Shown here: piece by piece, positions 25,756 to 33,920 of the stretch
How positions within the stretch are numbered: the first letter of the stretch is position 1
Layout of the letters: each line of letters starts with the position of its first letter
NCBI RefSeq assembly: GCF_039595935.1
Contig: NZ_JBCNKR010000006.1
Coordinates: 124,001 to 188,000, forward strand
DNA from: Flavobacterium sp.
Lineage (GTDB): Bacteria; Bacteroidota; Bacteroidia; Flavobacteriales; Flavobacteriaceae
Length of the DNA: 64,000 bases
Direction: 5' to 3'
Notes under the pieces: generated by a model
The model's input: the letters and a program-made list of their open reading frames with translations, nothing else
Told to the model about the DNA's origin: nothing
Databases searched by the model: none
Translations under genes and position numbers: made by a program

Positions 25756-25851
25756 AATAATAAATTTTAACAATAATTTGGAATTTGAAATTTAACTGTT
25801 TGGGATTTAAATGTTGTATTTTTAGCACACAAAAAAATAGAATATTTGATT

Positions 25852-27753
25852 ATGAAAAAAGTATTATTAACAACCTTAATAATGATGAGTTTAAACGCTA
25901 TCGGGCAGAATGTTATGTCGCCGGAATTGTTATGGAAATTAGGACGAGTAACTCCGCTTGGAATTTCTAAAGATGCAAAAAATGTGGTTTTTAAGGTTTC
26001 TACGCCTTCTGTAGAAGAAAATAAATCACATTCTAAATTTTACATGATTCCTGTAAACGGAGGAAATGCTGTTGAAATTAAAGACACAAAAGATGTTTTG
26101 GCAGATAAAAATGTTTCGCCAGACGGAAAATATGTAGTTTATAATGAAGAAGTAAAAATCGACAATGTTTTAGGAAAAGATTTTTATCCGAGTTTAACAA
26201 AGTCTGATGCTCAAATTTATGATGGTTTAGATTACCGTCACTGGGACACCTGGAACGAAGGAAAATTTAATCATGTTTTTTATAAAGAAAACAAAGACGG
26301 CGCAAAAGGAATTGATATTTTAAAAGGTGAATCTTTTGATTCTCCACAAAAACCTTTTGGCGGTGACGAAGATTATATCTGGTCGCCAGACAGCAAAAGT
26401 ATTTTTTATGTGTGCAAGAAAAAAGCTGGAACAGCTTATGCAATTTCTACGAACACCAATATTTATGAGTACAATTTAGAAACTCAAAAAACAACCAATA
26501 AAACCGAAGACAATTTAGGTTACGACACGGCGCCGCAATTTTCTCCAACAGGAAATTTATCTTGGCTACAAATGAAACGTGACGGTTACGAGTCTGATAA
26601 AAACGACATTATTGTTGAATTTAAAGGAATCAAAACGAATCTAACGGCAAATTGGGACGGAACTGTAGATAATTTTATCTGGAGCAAAGACGGAAAAACA
26701 GTTTTCTTTGTTGCGCCAGTTGACGGAACAAAACAGCTATTCTCAGTTAATTTTCCGGGTTTAACTAAAATCGCAATCAACGTTCGTCAGTTGACAAATG
26801 GAGATTTTGACGTAAATGATTTAGTTGGTTTTTCTGGAGATGATATAATCGTTACAAGAACAGACATGAATCATGCGGGTGAGATTTTTTCTTTTAATTT
26901 GAAGAAAAACACTTGGAAACAATTATCAAACATCAATACTGAAACGTACAAAAATTTAGCTTTAAGCAAAACTGAAAAACGCTACGTTACTACAACTGAC
27001 GGTAAAAAAATGTTGGTTTGGGTAATCTTACCTCCAAATTTTGATGCTTCTAAAAAATATCCTACTTTATTGTTCTGCCAGGGCGGACCTCAAAGTGCGT
27101 TGACACAATCGTATTCTTTCCGTTGGAATTTCTCTTTAATGGCGGCAAAAGGTTACGTAGTTGTGGCACCAAACCGTCGCGGAATGCCGGGTCACGGTGT
27201 TGAATGGAATGAACAAATTAGTAAAGACTGGGGCGGACAAGTTATGGACGATTACCTTTCTGCAATTGATGATTTAGCTAAAGAAAGTTACGTTGACAAA
27301 AGCCGTTTAGGCTGCGTTGGTGCAAGTTACGGAGGATATTCTGTATTTTACTTAGCCGGAATTCACAACAACCGTTTCAAAACTTTTATCGCTCACGATG
27401 GGGTTTTCAATACCGTTTCTATGTTGGGAACAACTGAAGAAGTTTTCTTCAACAACTGGGATTTTGGCGGACCTTATTGGGAAAAAGACAATGCTGTAGT
27501 GCAAAAAGCATACACTACTTTCAATCCGGCCACTTTGGTTCAAAACTGGAACAGACCTATTTTGATTTTCCAGGGCGGAAAAGATTTCCGTGTACCAATC
27601 GGGCAGGGACAAGAAGCTTTTCAGGCTGCTCAGTTAAGAGGAATAAAAAGCCGATTCGTTTATTTTCCAGATGAAAATCACTGGGTTTTACATCCTCAAA
27701 ACGCTCAGGTTTGGCAGGGAGAGTTTTTTAAATGGTTAAACGAAACTCTGTAA
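25852..27753 (+). CDS. S9-family prolyl oligopeptidase-like peptidase, secreted
   Basis: 633 residues from the ATG at 25852; a TTG six bases upstream is less likely. The signal peptide is KKVLLTTLIMMSLNAIGQ. An N-terminal beta-propeller (about 25-380) with repeated SPDGK/SPDSK-type blades precedes an alpha/beta hydrolase domain. The catalytic triad is Ser492 (GASYGGY), Asp578 (GGKDFRVP) and His610 (ENHWV). It resembles the acylaminoacyl-peptidase/DPP branch, probably cleaving short peptides in the periplasm. A hairpin terminator follows. Confidence 0.93.
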   Translation: MKKVLLTTLIMMSLNAIGQNVMSPELLWKLGRVTPLGISKDAKNVVFKVSTPSVEENKSHSKFYMIPVNGGNAVEIKDTKDVLADKNVSPDGKYVVYNEEVKIDNVLGKDFYPSLTKSDAQIYDGLDYRHWDTWNEGKFNHVFYKENKDGAKGIDILKGESFDSPQKPFGGDEDYIWSPDSKSIFYVCKKKAGTAYAISTNTNIYEYNLETQKTTNKTEDNLGYDTAPQFSPTGNLSWLQMKRDGYESDKNDIIVEFKGIKTNLTANWDGTVDNFIWSKDGKTVFFVAPVDGTKQLFSVNFPGLTKIAINVRQLTNGDFDVNDLVGFSGDDIIVTRTDMNHAGEIFSFNLKKNTWKQLSNINTETYKNLALSKTEKRYVTTTDGKKMLVWVILPPNFDASKKYPTLLFCQGGPQSALTQSYSFRWNFSLMAAKGYVVVAPNRRGMPGHGVEWNEQISKDWGGQVMDDYLSAIDDLAKESYVDKSRLGCVGASYGGYSVFYLAGIHNNRFKTFIAHDGVFNTVSMLGTTEEVFFNNWDFGGPYWEKDNAVVQKAYTTFNPATLVQNWNRPILIFQGGKDFRVPIGQGQEAFQAAQLRGIKSRFVYFPDENHWVLHPQNAQVWQGEFFKWLNETL

Positions 27754-27776
27754 TATCAAAATCTTCATACAAAATC

Positions 27777-27824
27777 AAAATCAGCCGCGGTATTATTTAC
27801 ATAATCTGCGGCTGATTTATTTTT
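27777..27824 (+). terminator. Terminator after the S9 peptidase gene
   Basis: AAATCAGCCGC pairs with GCGGCTGATTT around a 19-base loop and runs into ATTTTT, 24 bases after the stop codon. Confidence 0.75.
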
Positions 27825-27939
27825 AAAACATTACAATTATGTAACATATTGGGTAGATTTACTGTTCCGTAAACAGATTTTTTTAGATAAATTGCAAAAG
27901 TTACATTATACCCAAATTTCACAAAACCTTCAGCAAAAT

Positions 27940-30381
27940 ATGGAAAGCAAGAAAAGTTACACAGCACTCAAAGTTTTATTCAGCTATGTTGCATTACTGG
28001 CTTTGGTTGTAACGGTTGGATGGTTTTTATATTCAGAAAATGCGGTTTATAATAAACTTGAAGATAAAATTGCCCTTGAAAAAACAAAAATCCTTCGCGT
28101 AAGTAAATTATTTTCTAATGTTTACAAAACAGAAAGTCTGGCCAGGCAAACCATTCAGACCAATTCTGAAAAGGATTTTAAAAGTTACCTTATCGAAACG
28201 GATTCTTTAAGAGCCAGACTCGACACTTTAAAACAAATTGTTACTACTGATTATCAAAAAGCTCTGCTTGACAGCGTAACGTATTTATTGTCTGAAAAAA
28301 CAGAAAATATCCGACAGCTAAAAACCATAAAAAATAAAGCCGAAGATGAAGTTTCTGTTAATAACGCGATTGACGAAATTACCAAAATGGAGTTCAATCT
28401 TCGAAAACTGGAACTTCAGGATTTTACTAAAAACCCAAACGAATTAGGAAGCTATCAGCGAAATGTTCTTCAAAAATATGTTGATTACTTAAATCAGAAT
28501 ATTCCGGATGATAGTACGAATACGCTTAGCAAAAAAGCTTCGGATTCGATTTTGGCGAATTCTAAAAAACTGCTCAGCAACGTAAAAATAAAAGCTGAGA
28601 AGAAAAAAGAGTCTCTTAATTTTGAAGAGAATAAACTTCTGAAAAATGAAATTGCGATTTCGGATCAGCTTAGAAAAGTGCTTCGTATTATTGAGCGAGA
28701 AATCATCATCAACTCCATAAAAAACAATTCATTAAAAGAAAAATCGCTTAAAAAAGTCAACGAAATTGTAACGGCTTCGGCAATAATTGGTTTAATATTG
28801 ACCATCTTTTTTTCTATTTTAATTGTGAGCGACTATTCAAAATCACAGCTTTATAAAAAACAACTCGAAATTGCGAATTTCAAAACCAAAAATTTATTAA
28901 AAAGCCGCGAGCAATTAATCTCTACGGTAAGTCACGATTTAAAAACGCCTTTGAGTACCATTGTGGGTTATTCAGAACTTTTGGGCAATTCTGATATTAA
29001 TACAAAACAGTCTTACTTTGTAAAAAACATTAAGAATTCATCTGAATATATTTCGCAGCTTGTTCAGGATTTACTGGATTTCTCCCGAATTGAAGCAGGA
29101 AAAATTACGATAGAAAAAGTGCCGTTTTACCTTCCTGAACTTATTGAAGATACAGCCAAAAACATTCAGACGGTTTACAAACAAAAAAGCATCGATTTAA
29201 TTATTAATGTTGATGAAAAACTGAAAACCAGAGTAGTTGGCGATCCGTTTCGTTTGAAACAAATTTTGACGAATATCATTGGCAATGCTTATAAATTTAC
29301 CGAAGAAGGTCATATCAAAATCAGTTCATATGTTACCGAAAATGAAAACTTTTTTGTCATTACAATCGAAGATACCGGTATTGGAATTGAAAAAGGAAAC
29401 CAAAAATTGGTCTTTGAAGAATTTACTCAGGCCAATGAAAATATCGAAAAAAAATACGGCGGAACTGGTTTAGGACTTGCTATCTGCCAAAAAATAGTTT
29501 CGTTTTTAGGTGGAAGAATAAGTCTCGAAAGTACTTTTGGGAAAGGAAGTACGTTTGAAATTAAAATCCCTTTAGTGTTTGATCACAGCGAAATAACGGT
29601 TGAAGAAATAAAAAGAAATATTGCCCGAAATACGACAAAACAAACTTTTGTTGTAATTGATGATGATATTAACCTCCTCAATTTAACCAGCGGCGTTCTC
29701 AGACAGGAAAATCATCAGGTACATTCTTTTAACAGCGCTGTAAAAGCTTTAGAAGCCATTAAGAATACGCATTTTGATTTTGTGATAACAGATATCCAAA
29801 TGCCGGAAATGGATGGTTTTATGTTTCTGGAAAAACTTCGAAACTTTGAAAAAGGAATTTATAAAAATCAGCCGGTTATTGCCCTTACAGGAAGAACCGA
29901 TCTAAATCCGTCAGTTTATGCCGAAGCCGGTTTTACTACAGTTGTAAATAAACCTTATTCGCCAAGAATATTGTTAGAAACGATTCAGCATATTCTGGAT
30001 AATGAAACCCTGCCGCAAGTTGAAATACAGAATAAAGAAGAAGCCGTTTCCTCTCAATTGTATTCTCTGGAAACCCTTAAAGAGTTTTTAGGCAATGATG
30101 AGGATGCTTTAAATGATGTTCTCAAAGCTTTTATTATAAGCAGTAATGAAAATTTAGATTTACTTGAGAATGCAGTAAATGAAGAAAATGTTCCGGAAAT
30201 AAATTCTATTGCACATCGAATTGCGCCTATGTTCAAGCAAATTGAAGCACGAGATATTGGCACAATATTAAAAACGCTGGAACAAAATAATCTTGAAATA
30301 GCAGATTTGAAAGATATTTACATTGCTTTAAAAGCTAAAACAACCAAACTTTTTTCTGTTTTAGAAAAAGAAGTTGTTTAG
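27940..30381 (+). CDS. Hybrid histidine kinase with receiver and HPt domains
   Basis: 813 residues from the ATG at 27940 (a TTG 48 bases upstream is less likely). Helix 1 (about 13-31), a long coiled-coil periplasmic domain to about 280, helix 2, then HisKA with His332 in STVSHDLKTPLS, and HATPase_c with GTGLGLAIC. The receiver has Asp618 (ITDIQMPEMDG), and the HPt domain has His759 (IAHRIAPM). All parts of a phosphorelay are thus in one chain. It converges with the sigma-54 activator, which has its own receiver and is the obvious candidate partner. Confidence 0.92.
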   Translation: MESKKSYTALKVLFSYVALLALVVTVGWFLYSENAVYNKLEDKIALEKTKILRVSKLFSNVYKTESLARQTIQTNSEKDFKSYLIETDSLRARLDTLKQIVTTDYQKALLDSVTYLLSEKTENIRQLKTIKNKAEDEVSVNNAIDEITKMEFNLRKLELQDFTKNPNELGSYQRNVLQKYVDYLNQNIPDDSTNTLSKKASDSILANSKKLLSNVKIKAEKKKESLNFEENKLLKNEIAISDQLRKVLRIIEREIIINSIKNNSLKEKSLKKVNEIVTASAIIGLILTIFFSILIVSDYSKSQLYKKQLEIANFKTKNLLKSREQLISTVSHDLKTPLSTIVGYSELLGNSDINTKQSYFVKNIKNSSEYISQLVQDLLDFSRIEAGKITIEKVPFYLPELIEDTAKNIQTVYKQKSIDLIINVDEKLKTRVVGDPFRLKQILTNIIGNAYKFTEEGHIKISSYVTENENFFVITIEDTGIGIEKGNQKLVFEEFTQANENIEKKYGGTGLGLAICQKIVSFLGGRISLESTFGKGSTFEIKIPLVFDHSEITVEEIKRNIARNTTKQTFVVIDDDINLLNLTSGVLRQENHQVHSFNSAVKALEAIKNTHFDFVITDIQMPEMDGFMFLEKLRNFEKGIYKNQPVIALTGRTDLNPSVYAEAGFTTVVNKPYSPRILLETIQHILDNETLPQVEIQNKEEAVSSQLYSLETLKEFLGNDEDALNDVLKAFIISSNENLDLLENAVNEENVPEINSIAHRIAPMFKQIEARDIGTILKTLEQNNLEIADLKDIYIALKAKTTKLFSVLEKEVV

Positions 30382-31736
30382 TCGATATTGTATTGCTTTA
30401 ATTTATTATAAAGCGTTTTTCTGGTAATTTTAAGCAGTTTTGCTGCTTCCGATTTATTATTCTGAGTTCTGTTGAGTGCTTGAATAATAGCTTCCTTTTC
30501 ATTATCTGATAATGAAAAACTGCCACTGAAACCGGCTTGTTTTTGCGACTGAAAAAATTCTATTGGCAAAACATCACTTTCAATAAAATCACCCTGTGTT
30601 AAAAGTGTGGCACGTTTTACACAATTTTGTAATTCACGTAAGTTTCCCGGCCAGCTGTAGTTTTGAAAAATAGAAACCACTTCAGGCGAAAATCCTATTA
30701 CATCTTTGTTTAATTGCTGATTGGCTTTTTCCAGGAAATAATCGGCAAAAACCATTAAATCTTCGTCACGGTCTTTTAAAGATGGAGACTGAATAGAAAA
30801 TTCGTTGATTCTATGGTATAAATCTTCTCTAAAATCGCCATTTTTTACTGCCTCACGTAAATCTTCGTTTGTAGCGGTAATAATGCGGATATCGACGTTT
30901 ATTTCTTTATTGCTTCCAACGGGTTTAATTTTTCTTTCCTGAAGTGCTCGCAATAACTGAATTTGGTTTTCATAAGAAAGGTTTCCAATTTCATCCAGAA
31001 AAAGTGTACCTCCGTTTGCTGCCTCAAAATATCCCATTTTATCACTGATAGCTCCGGTAAATGATCCTTTTAAATGACCAAAGAATTCACTTGCTGCCAA
31101 TTCTTTTGGAATGGCTCCGCAGTCTACCGCAATAAAATTATTGTTTTTTCTCTGACTTTGCTGATGGATGCTTTTGGCAATAATTTCTTTTCCGGTTCCG
31201 CTTTCGCCAATAATTAAAACCGACATATCCGTTGGGCTTACCAACTGAATATGATCTAAAAGTTTTTTAGAAGCTACCGAAATTCCGCGTACAAATTCAT
31301 TTTCCGCAGAAACTGTTTTTTTTGCAGGTTTCTTTTGCTTCGAAGGTGTTTCTATTTCTTCTTCTACTTCATCAATTGGAGCTTGTAAAGCATTTGTAAT
31401 AACGAGTAAAACTTCATCAGGATTGAAGGGTTTCGAGATATAATCGGCCGCACCGTTTTTAATTGCTTTTACTGCCGTATTAACATCTGAGTAACCTGTC
31501 ATTAAGATTACAGGAGTTTCAGGATGTGAATTTTTAATTTCAGACATTAGCACAATACCATCAGAATCAGGCAGACGAAGATCTGTCAAAATCAAATCGA
31601 ATGATTCGTTTTTGATAGCTGTTCTGGCTTCTGAGGCTGAAAAAGCGATACTGACTTCATATTTGTTTTTTATTAGAAATTTCTCTAATAATTTACAAAA
31701 TGAAATATCATCTTCTATTACTAATATCTTAGACAT
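30378..31736 (-). CDS. Sigma-54-dependent response regulator (NtrC family)
   Basis: 452 residues. The receiver has Asp52 (TDLRLPDSDG). The AAA+ domain has the Walker A GESGTGKE (177-184), a GSFTGA loop (224-229; a Ser replaces the usual Ala), and the Walker B GGTLFLDEIG. A Fis-type HTH ends the protein (SEAAKLLKITRKTLYNKLK). It binds enhancer-like sites and drives sigma-54 promoters. It lies directly downstream of the five PepSY-like genes and converges on the hybrid kinase, sharing stop-codon bases with it. Confidence 0.95.
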   Translation of the reverse strand: MSKILVIEDDISFCKLLEKFLIKNKYEVSIAFSASEARTAIKNESFDLILTDLRLPDSDGIVLMSEIKNSHPETPVILMTGYSDVNTAVKAIKNGAADYISKPFNPDEVLLVITNALQAPIDEVEEEIETPSKQKKPAKKTVSAENEFVRGISVASKKLLDHIQLVSPTDMSVLIIGESGTGKEIIAKSIHQQSQRKNNNFIAVDCGAIPKELAASEFFGHLKGSFTGAISDKMGYFEAANGGTLFLDEIGNLSYENQIQLLRALQERKIKPVGSNKEINVDIRIITATNEDLREAVKNGDFREDLYHRINEFSIQSPSLKDRDEDLMVFADYFLEKANQQLNKDVIGFSPEVVSIFQNYSWPGNLRELQNCVKRATLLTQGDFIESDVLPIEFFQSQKQAGFSGSFSLSDNEKEAIIQALNRTQNNKSEAAKLLKITRKTLYNKLKQYNID

Positions 31737-31801
31737 TTGTTGTAAGGGACTTTTTTTGCTAAAATAATACTATTAAAGTTATAATTTCTTAAAATTATGC
31801 G

Positions 31802-31842
31802 AAAAAAAAAGAGATTGCGTATTGCAATCTCTTTTTCACCAA
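31802..31842. terminator. Bidirectional terminator at the end of the PepSY-like array
   Basis: The stem GAGATTGC / GCAATCTC has an A-run on its left and T-rich sequence on its right, so it can stop transcription on both strands. It separates the array from the response-regulator gene. Confidence 0.75.
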
Positions 31843-31866
31843 AAACATAAATCTAATTTCACCTAA

Positions 31867-32163
31867 TTATATCTTCAACCAGTTGCCATTGACATCTGAA
31901 TACACAGTAGCCTTTTGGTCCCCAACTGATATATCAAGTTTGTATTCTTTTTTATCATTAACATACGCTTTCACCAATTTTGCATTTGGGTAAGCGGTTT
32001 GTAGAGCAGTTTTTACAGCTGCCGGCACAATATCTGTGCTTATTTCAGTATATTCTGTTTGAACAGAAACTGTTGTTTCTACTTTATTTGGAGTTATCTC
32101 TGCAATTGCAGGAATTGATAAACATCCTAAAAGAATAGCTGCTGAGATGGCTAACTTTTTCAT
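31867..32163 (-). CDS. Secreted PepSY-like protein, array member 5 (last)
   Basis: 98 residues with a signal peptide (KKLAISAAILLGCLSIPAIA). The mature part follows the PepSY-like (PF11396) plan: VPAAVKTALQTAYPNAKLVKAY, then EYKLDIS, then ATVYSDVNGNWLKI. The family is small beta-rich periplasmic domains of unknown role, related in fold to BLIP. It is the most diverged of five tandem copies. It is the last in the operon, directly before a terminator. Confidence 0.85.
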   Translation of the reverse strand: MKKLAISAAILLGCLSIPAIAEITPNKVETTVSVQTEYTEISTDIVPAAVKTALQTAYPNAKLVKAYVNDKKEYKLDISVGDQKATVYSDVNGNWLKI

Positions 32164-32179
32164 ATTGCTCTATATTTAA

Positions 32180-32476
32180 TTATTTTTTAATGATATTTCC
32201 TGAAGCATCAGTAAAAAAAGTATATTTCTTACCTTCTTTTGAAATTTCAAGTTTGTATTCATCTTTAGCATTTTTCCATGCTTTTTCCAGTTTAGAACCT
32301 ACAAATGATTTTTCAACTGTTGATTTTACACCTGCCGGTACGGCGTCTACAGCAACTTCAGTATATTCATCCTGAATGTTTACTGATTTAGTAATTGAAA
32401 CTGATTCTGATGGTACAGCTGCCTGAATTGACAAACCACCTAAAATAATCGCTGCTGATAAGATTAACTTTTTCAT
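32180..32476 (-). CDS. Secreted PepSY-like protein, array member 4
   Basis: 98 residues. The signal peptide is KKLILSAAIILGGLSIQA. The core VPAGVKSTVEKSFVGSKLEKAWKNAKDE is followed by YKLEIS and a TFFTDASGNIIKK ending. The YPxA motif of the other copies is replaced by FVGS, so this copy has drifted in the helix. It lies 16 bases before the fifth member, suggesting a single transcript. Confidence 0.85.
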   Translation of the reverse strand: MKKLILSAAIILGGLSIQAAVPSESVSITKSVNIQDEYTEVAVDAVPAGVKSTVEKSFVGSKLEKAWKNAKDEYKLEISKEGKKYTFFTDASGNIIKK

Positions 32477-32495
32477 AATGCTTAAGATTTAATAG

Positions 32496-32786
32496 TTATT
32501 TTTTTAGAATGTTTCCTGTTGCATCAGTATAAACAATTGATTTTTCTCCTCTAACTGTAACTTCTATTTTATATTCTTTTTTAGAGTTTACAAAAGCTTT
32601 GTCTAGTTTAATACCCGGATAAGCTTCGTCCAGAGATTTTTTAATCGCAGCCGGAACGGCGTCGACTTCTTTATAATCATCTTGATAGTTTACTGATTTT
32701 ACTGGTGAACTGGTTAGGTTCACATTCTCTGCTTGTATTGACAAACTACCCAAAAGAATAGCTGCCGAAAGGATTAGCTTTTTCAT
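32496..32786 (-). CDS. Secreted PepSY-like protein, array member 3
   Basis: 96 residues. The signal peptide KKLILSAAILLGSLSIQA is nearly the same as in member 4. The domain reads VPAAIKKSLDEAYPGIKLDKAF, then KEYKIEVTV and IVYTDATGNILKK. No cysteine and no catalytic motif are seen. The gap to member 4 is 19 bases. Confidence 0.85.
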   Translation of the reverse strand: MKKLILSAAILLGSLSIQAENVNLTSSPVKSVNYQDDYKEVDAVPAAIKKSLDEAYPGIKLDKAFVNSKKEYKIEVTVRGEKSIVYTDATGNILKK

Positions 32787-32814
32787 AATTAATAGTTTTT
32801 AGGGTTAGTTTTAT

Positions 32815-33114
32815 TTATTTTTTGATCCAGGATCCATCTGCGTTAGCATACAAAGCACCTACTTTTTCACCAACAGTAATTTCCAATTTATATTGAGAAG
32901 CACTGTTTTTATATGCTTTGTTTAAAACTGCATCTGGATACGCTTTTTTAAGTGCATCAGTTACCGCTGTCGGAACTTCTGTCACATTAATTTCAGTATA
33001 ATCATCTTGAAATGATACTGCTTTTACGATTGTATTTAAGGTTGTTGGCGAAGTTGAAGCAAATGATGTTAAACCTCCCAAAACGATTGCGGCTGATAAA
33101 AATAAATTTTTCAT
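32815..33114 (-). CDS. Secreted PepSY-like protein, array member 2
   Basis: 99 residues. The signal sequence and the first mature residues (KNLFLSAAIVLGGLTSFAST) are identical with those of member 1, a recent duplication. The core VPTAVTDALKKAYPDAVLNKAY leads to YKLEITVGEKVG and the ending ALYANADGSWIKK. The gap to member 3 is 28 bases. Confidence 0.87.
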   Translation of the reverse strand: MKNLFLSAAIVLGGLTSFASTSPTTLNTIVKAVSFQDDYTEINVTEVPTAVTDALKKAYPDAVLNKAYKNSASQYKLEITVGEKVGALYANADGSWIKK

Positions 33115-33184
33115 GATAATTATTTTTTAATATTTGTAATTTAATCTTGGTATTCTTGATTTGAATTTTCACGGGAACTCAAGA

Positions 33185-33481
33185 TTATTTTTTGATCCAC
33201 GTTCCGTCAGCATTAGCGAAAAGATTTCCCACTTTGTCTCCAACAGTAACGTCTAATTTATATTCTGACTTTTCATTTTTGTAAGCTTTAGTAATTACTG
33301 CGTCAGGATAAGCTTTTTTCAAAGCTTCAGTAATTGGAGCTGGTAATTCTTCTAACTTAATTTCAACATACTCGTCTGCAACAGAAGTAACTTTTACGAT
33401 AGAATTTGTTATTGGAGAAGTTGAAGCAAATGATGTTAAACCTCCTAAAACAATTGCGGCTGATAAGAATAAATTTTTCAT
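33185..33481 (-). CDS. Secreted PepSY-like protein, array member 1 (promoter-proximal)
   Basis: 98 residues. Nearly identical to member 2 in the signal peptide and closely similar in the mature domain (LPAPITEALKKAYPDAVITK, EYKLDVTVGDKVGNLF, ANADGTWIKK). As the first gene of the array it sits behind a 230-base upstream region with phased repeats and a possible sigma-54 promoter. The 70-base gap to member 2 is the widest in the array and could hold an internal signal. Confidence 0.87.
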   Translation of the reverse strand: MKNLFLSAAIVLGGLTSFASTSPITNSIVKVTSVADEYVEIKLEELPAPITEALKKAYPDAVITKAYKNEKSEYKLDVTVGDKVGNLFANADGTWIKK

Positions 33482-33597
33482 AATGGGTATATTTAAATAG
33501 TTAATAGTTTGTTTTACACTTTAGATAATGAAACTATTATGCCGAAAACCATATATGAACCTAAAAACCTGCTTAAGACTTATAAATAAAGGAATTA

Positions 33598-33612
33598 GCT
33601 AAAATGTGCCAA
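33598..33612 (-). promoter_or_regulatory. Possible sigma-54 (-24/-12) promoter of the PepSY-like array
   Basis: The minus strand reads TTGGCACATTTTAGC. The -24 part, TTGGCAC, is a perfect match to the sigma-54 consensus. The -12 GC is present but the spacing is GG-N9-GC rather than the usual N10, the main weakness. No housekeeping TAnnTTTG box is visible between it and the first gene. The sigma-54 activator gene is adjacent to the array. The predicted transcript would have a leader of about 105 bases. Confidence 0.4.
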
Positions 33613-33630
33613 AAACTGAAATAATAAAAA

Positions 33631-33683
33631 AGTGTGTAATTTGTAAAATAAGTGTGTAAAAAGTATACACTTTGTGTGTATAC
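33631..33683. promoter_or_regulatory. Phased GTGTGTA repeats and perfect palindrome, likely regulator binding sites
   Basis: GTGTGTA occurs at 33632, 33652 and 33674, spaced 20 and 22 bases apart, about two helical turns each. The last overlaps a perfect palindrome, GTATACAC-TTTGT-GTGTATAC (33663-33683). They lie about 50-90 bases upstream of the start point expected from the possible sigma-54 promoter, the usual place for NtrC-type activator sites. Confidence 0.5.
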
Positions 33684-33713
33684 CTCACTGTTCTAAAAAA
33701 AAATATCTCTTTT

Positions 33714-33817
33714 AAACTGGACTGAAGTCCAGCTCTACAATATAATACGTTCCTTCGGAACTTTGAAAAGAGCCTTCGGCTCGAACTATATTATAAGGCC
33801 GGATTTTAATCCGGTTT
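33714..33817. repeat. Nested palindromic element, copy 2
   Basis: Same plan as 6721-6822, with identical left arm and identical central hairpins (GTTCCTTCGGAAC, GAGCCTTCGGCTC). The right arm reads CCGGATT-TT-AATCCGG where copy 1 has CTGGACT-TC-AGTCCAG. Two base pairs of the arm hairpin have changed on both sides at once, keeping the stem. Confidence 0.85.
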
Positions 33818-33836
33818 AATGTATAGATATAAAAAA

Positions 33837-33863
33837 ACCGACAGGTTTTAAAAAGCTGTCGGT
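33837..33863. terminator. Hairpin of the CCGACAGG family
   Basis: ACCGACAGG pairs with GCTGTCGGT (one mismatch). It is related to the stems at 6669-6708 and 6886-6918. Its own transcript is unclear; it lies between the array's upstream region and the accC terminator. Confidence 0.45.
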
Positions 33864-33885
33864 CTTAGAATTTAATTATAAAAAA

Positions 33886-33911
33886 AAAGCTGTCGAAAAA
33901 TCGACAGCTTT
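33886..33911 (-). terminator. Terminator after accC
   Basis: AAGCTGTCGA-AAAAA-TCGACAGCTT forms a strong stem, followed on the minus strand by a run of T (the A8 at 33881-33888). It lies 10 bases after the accC stop codon. Confidence 0.85.
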
Positions 33912-33920
33912 AATTATTTA

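Noticed and set aside
25604..25795. 63-codon plus-strand frame
   Set aside because: Consists mostly of the palindromic repeat and flanking AT-rich DNA.
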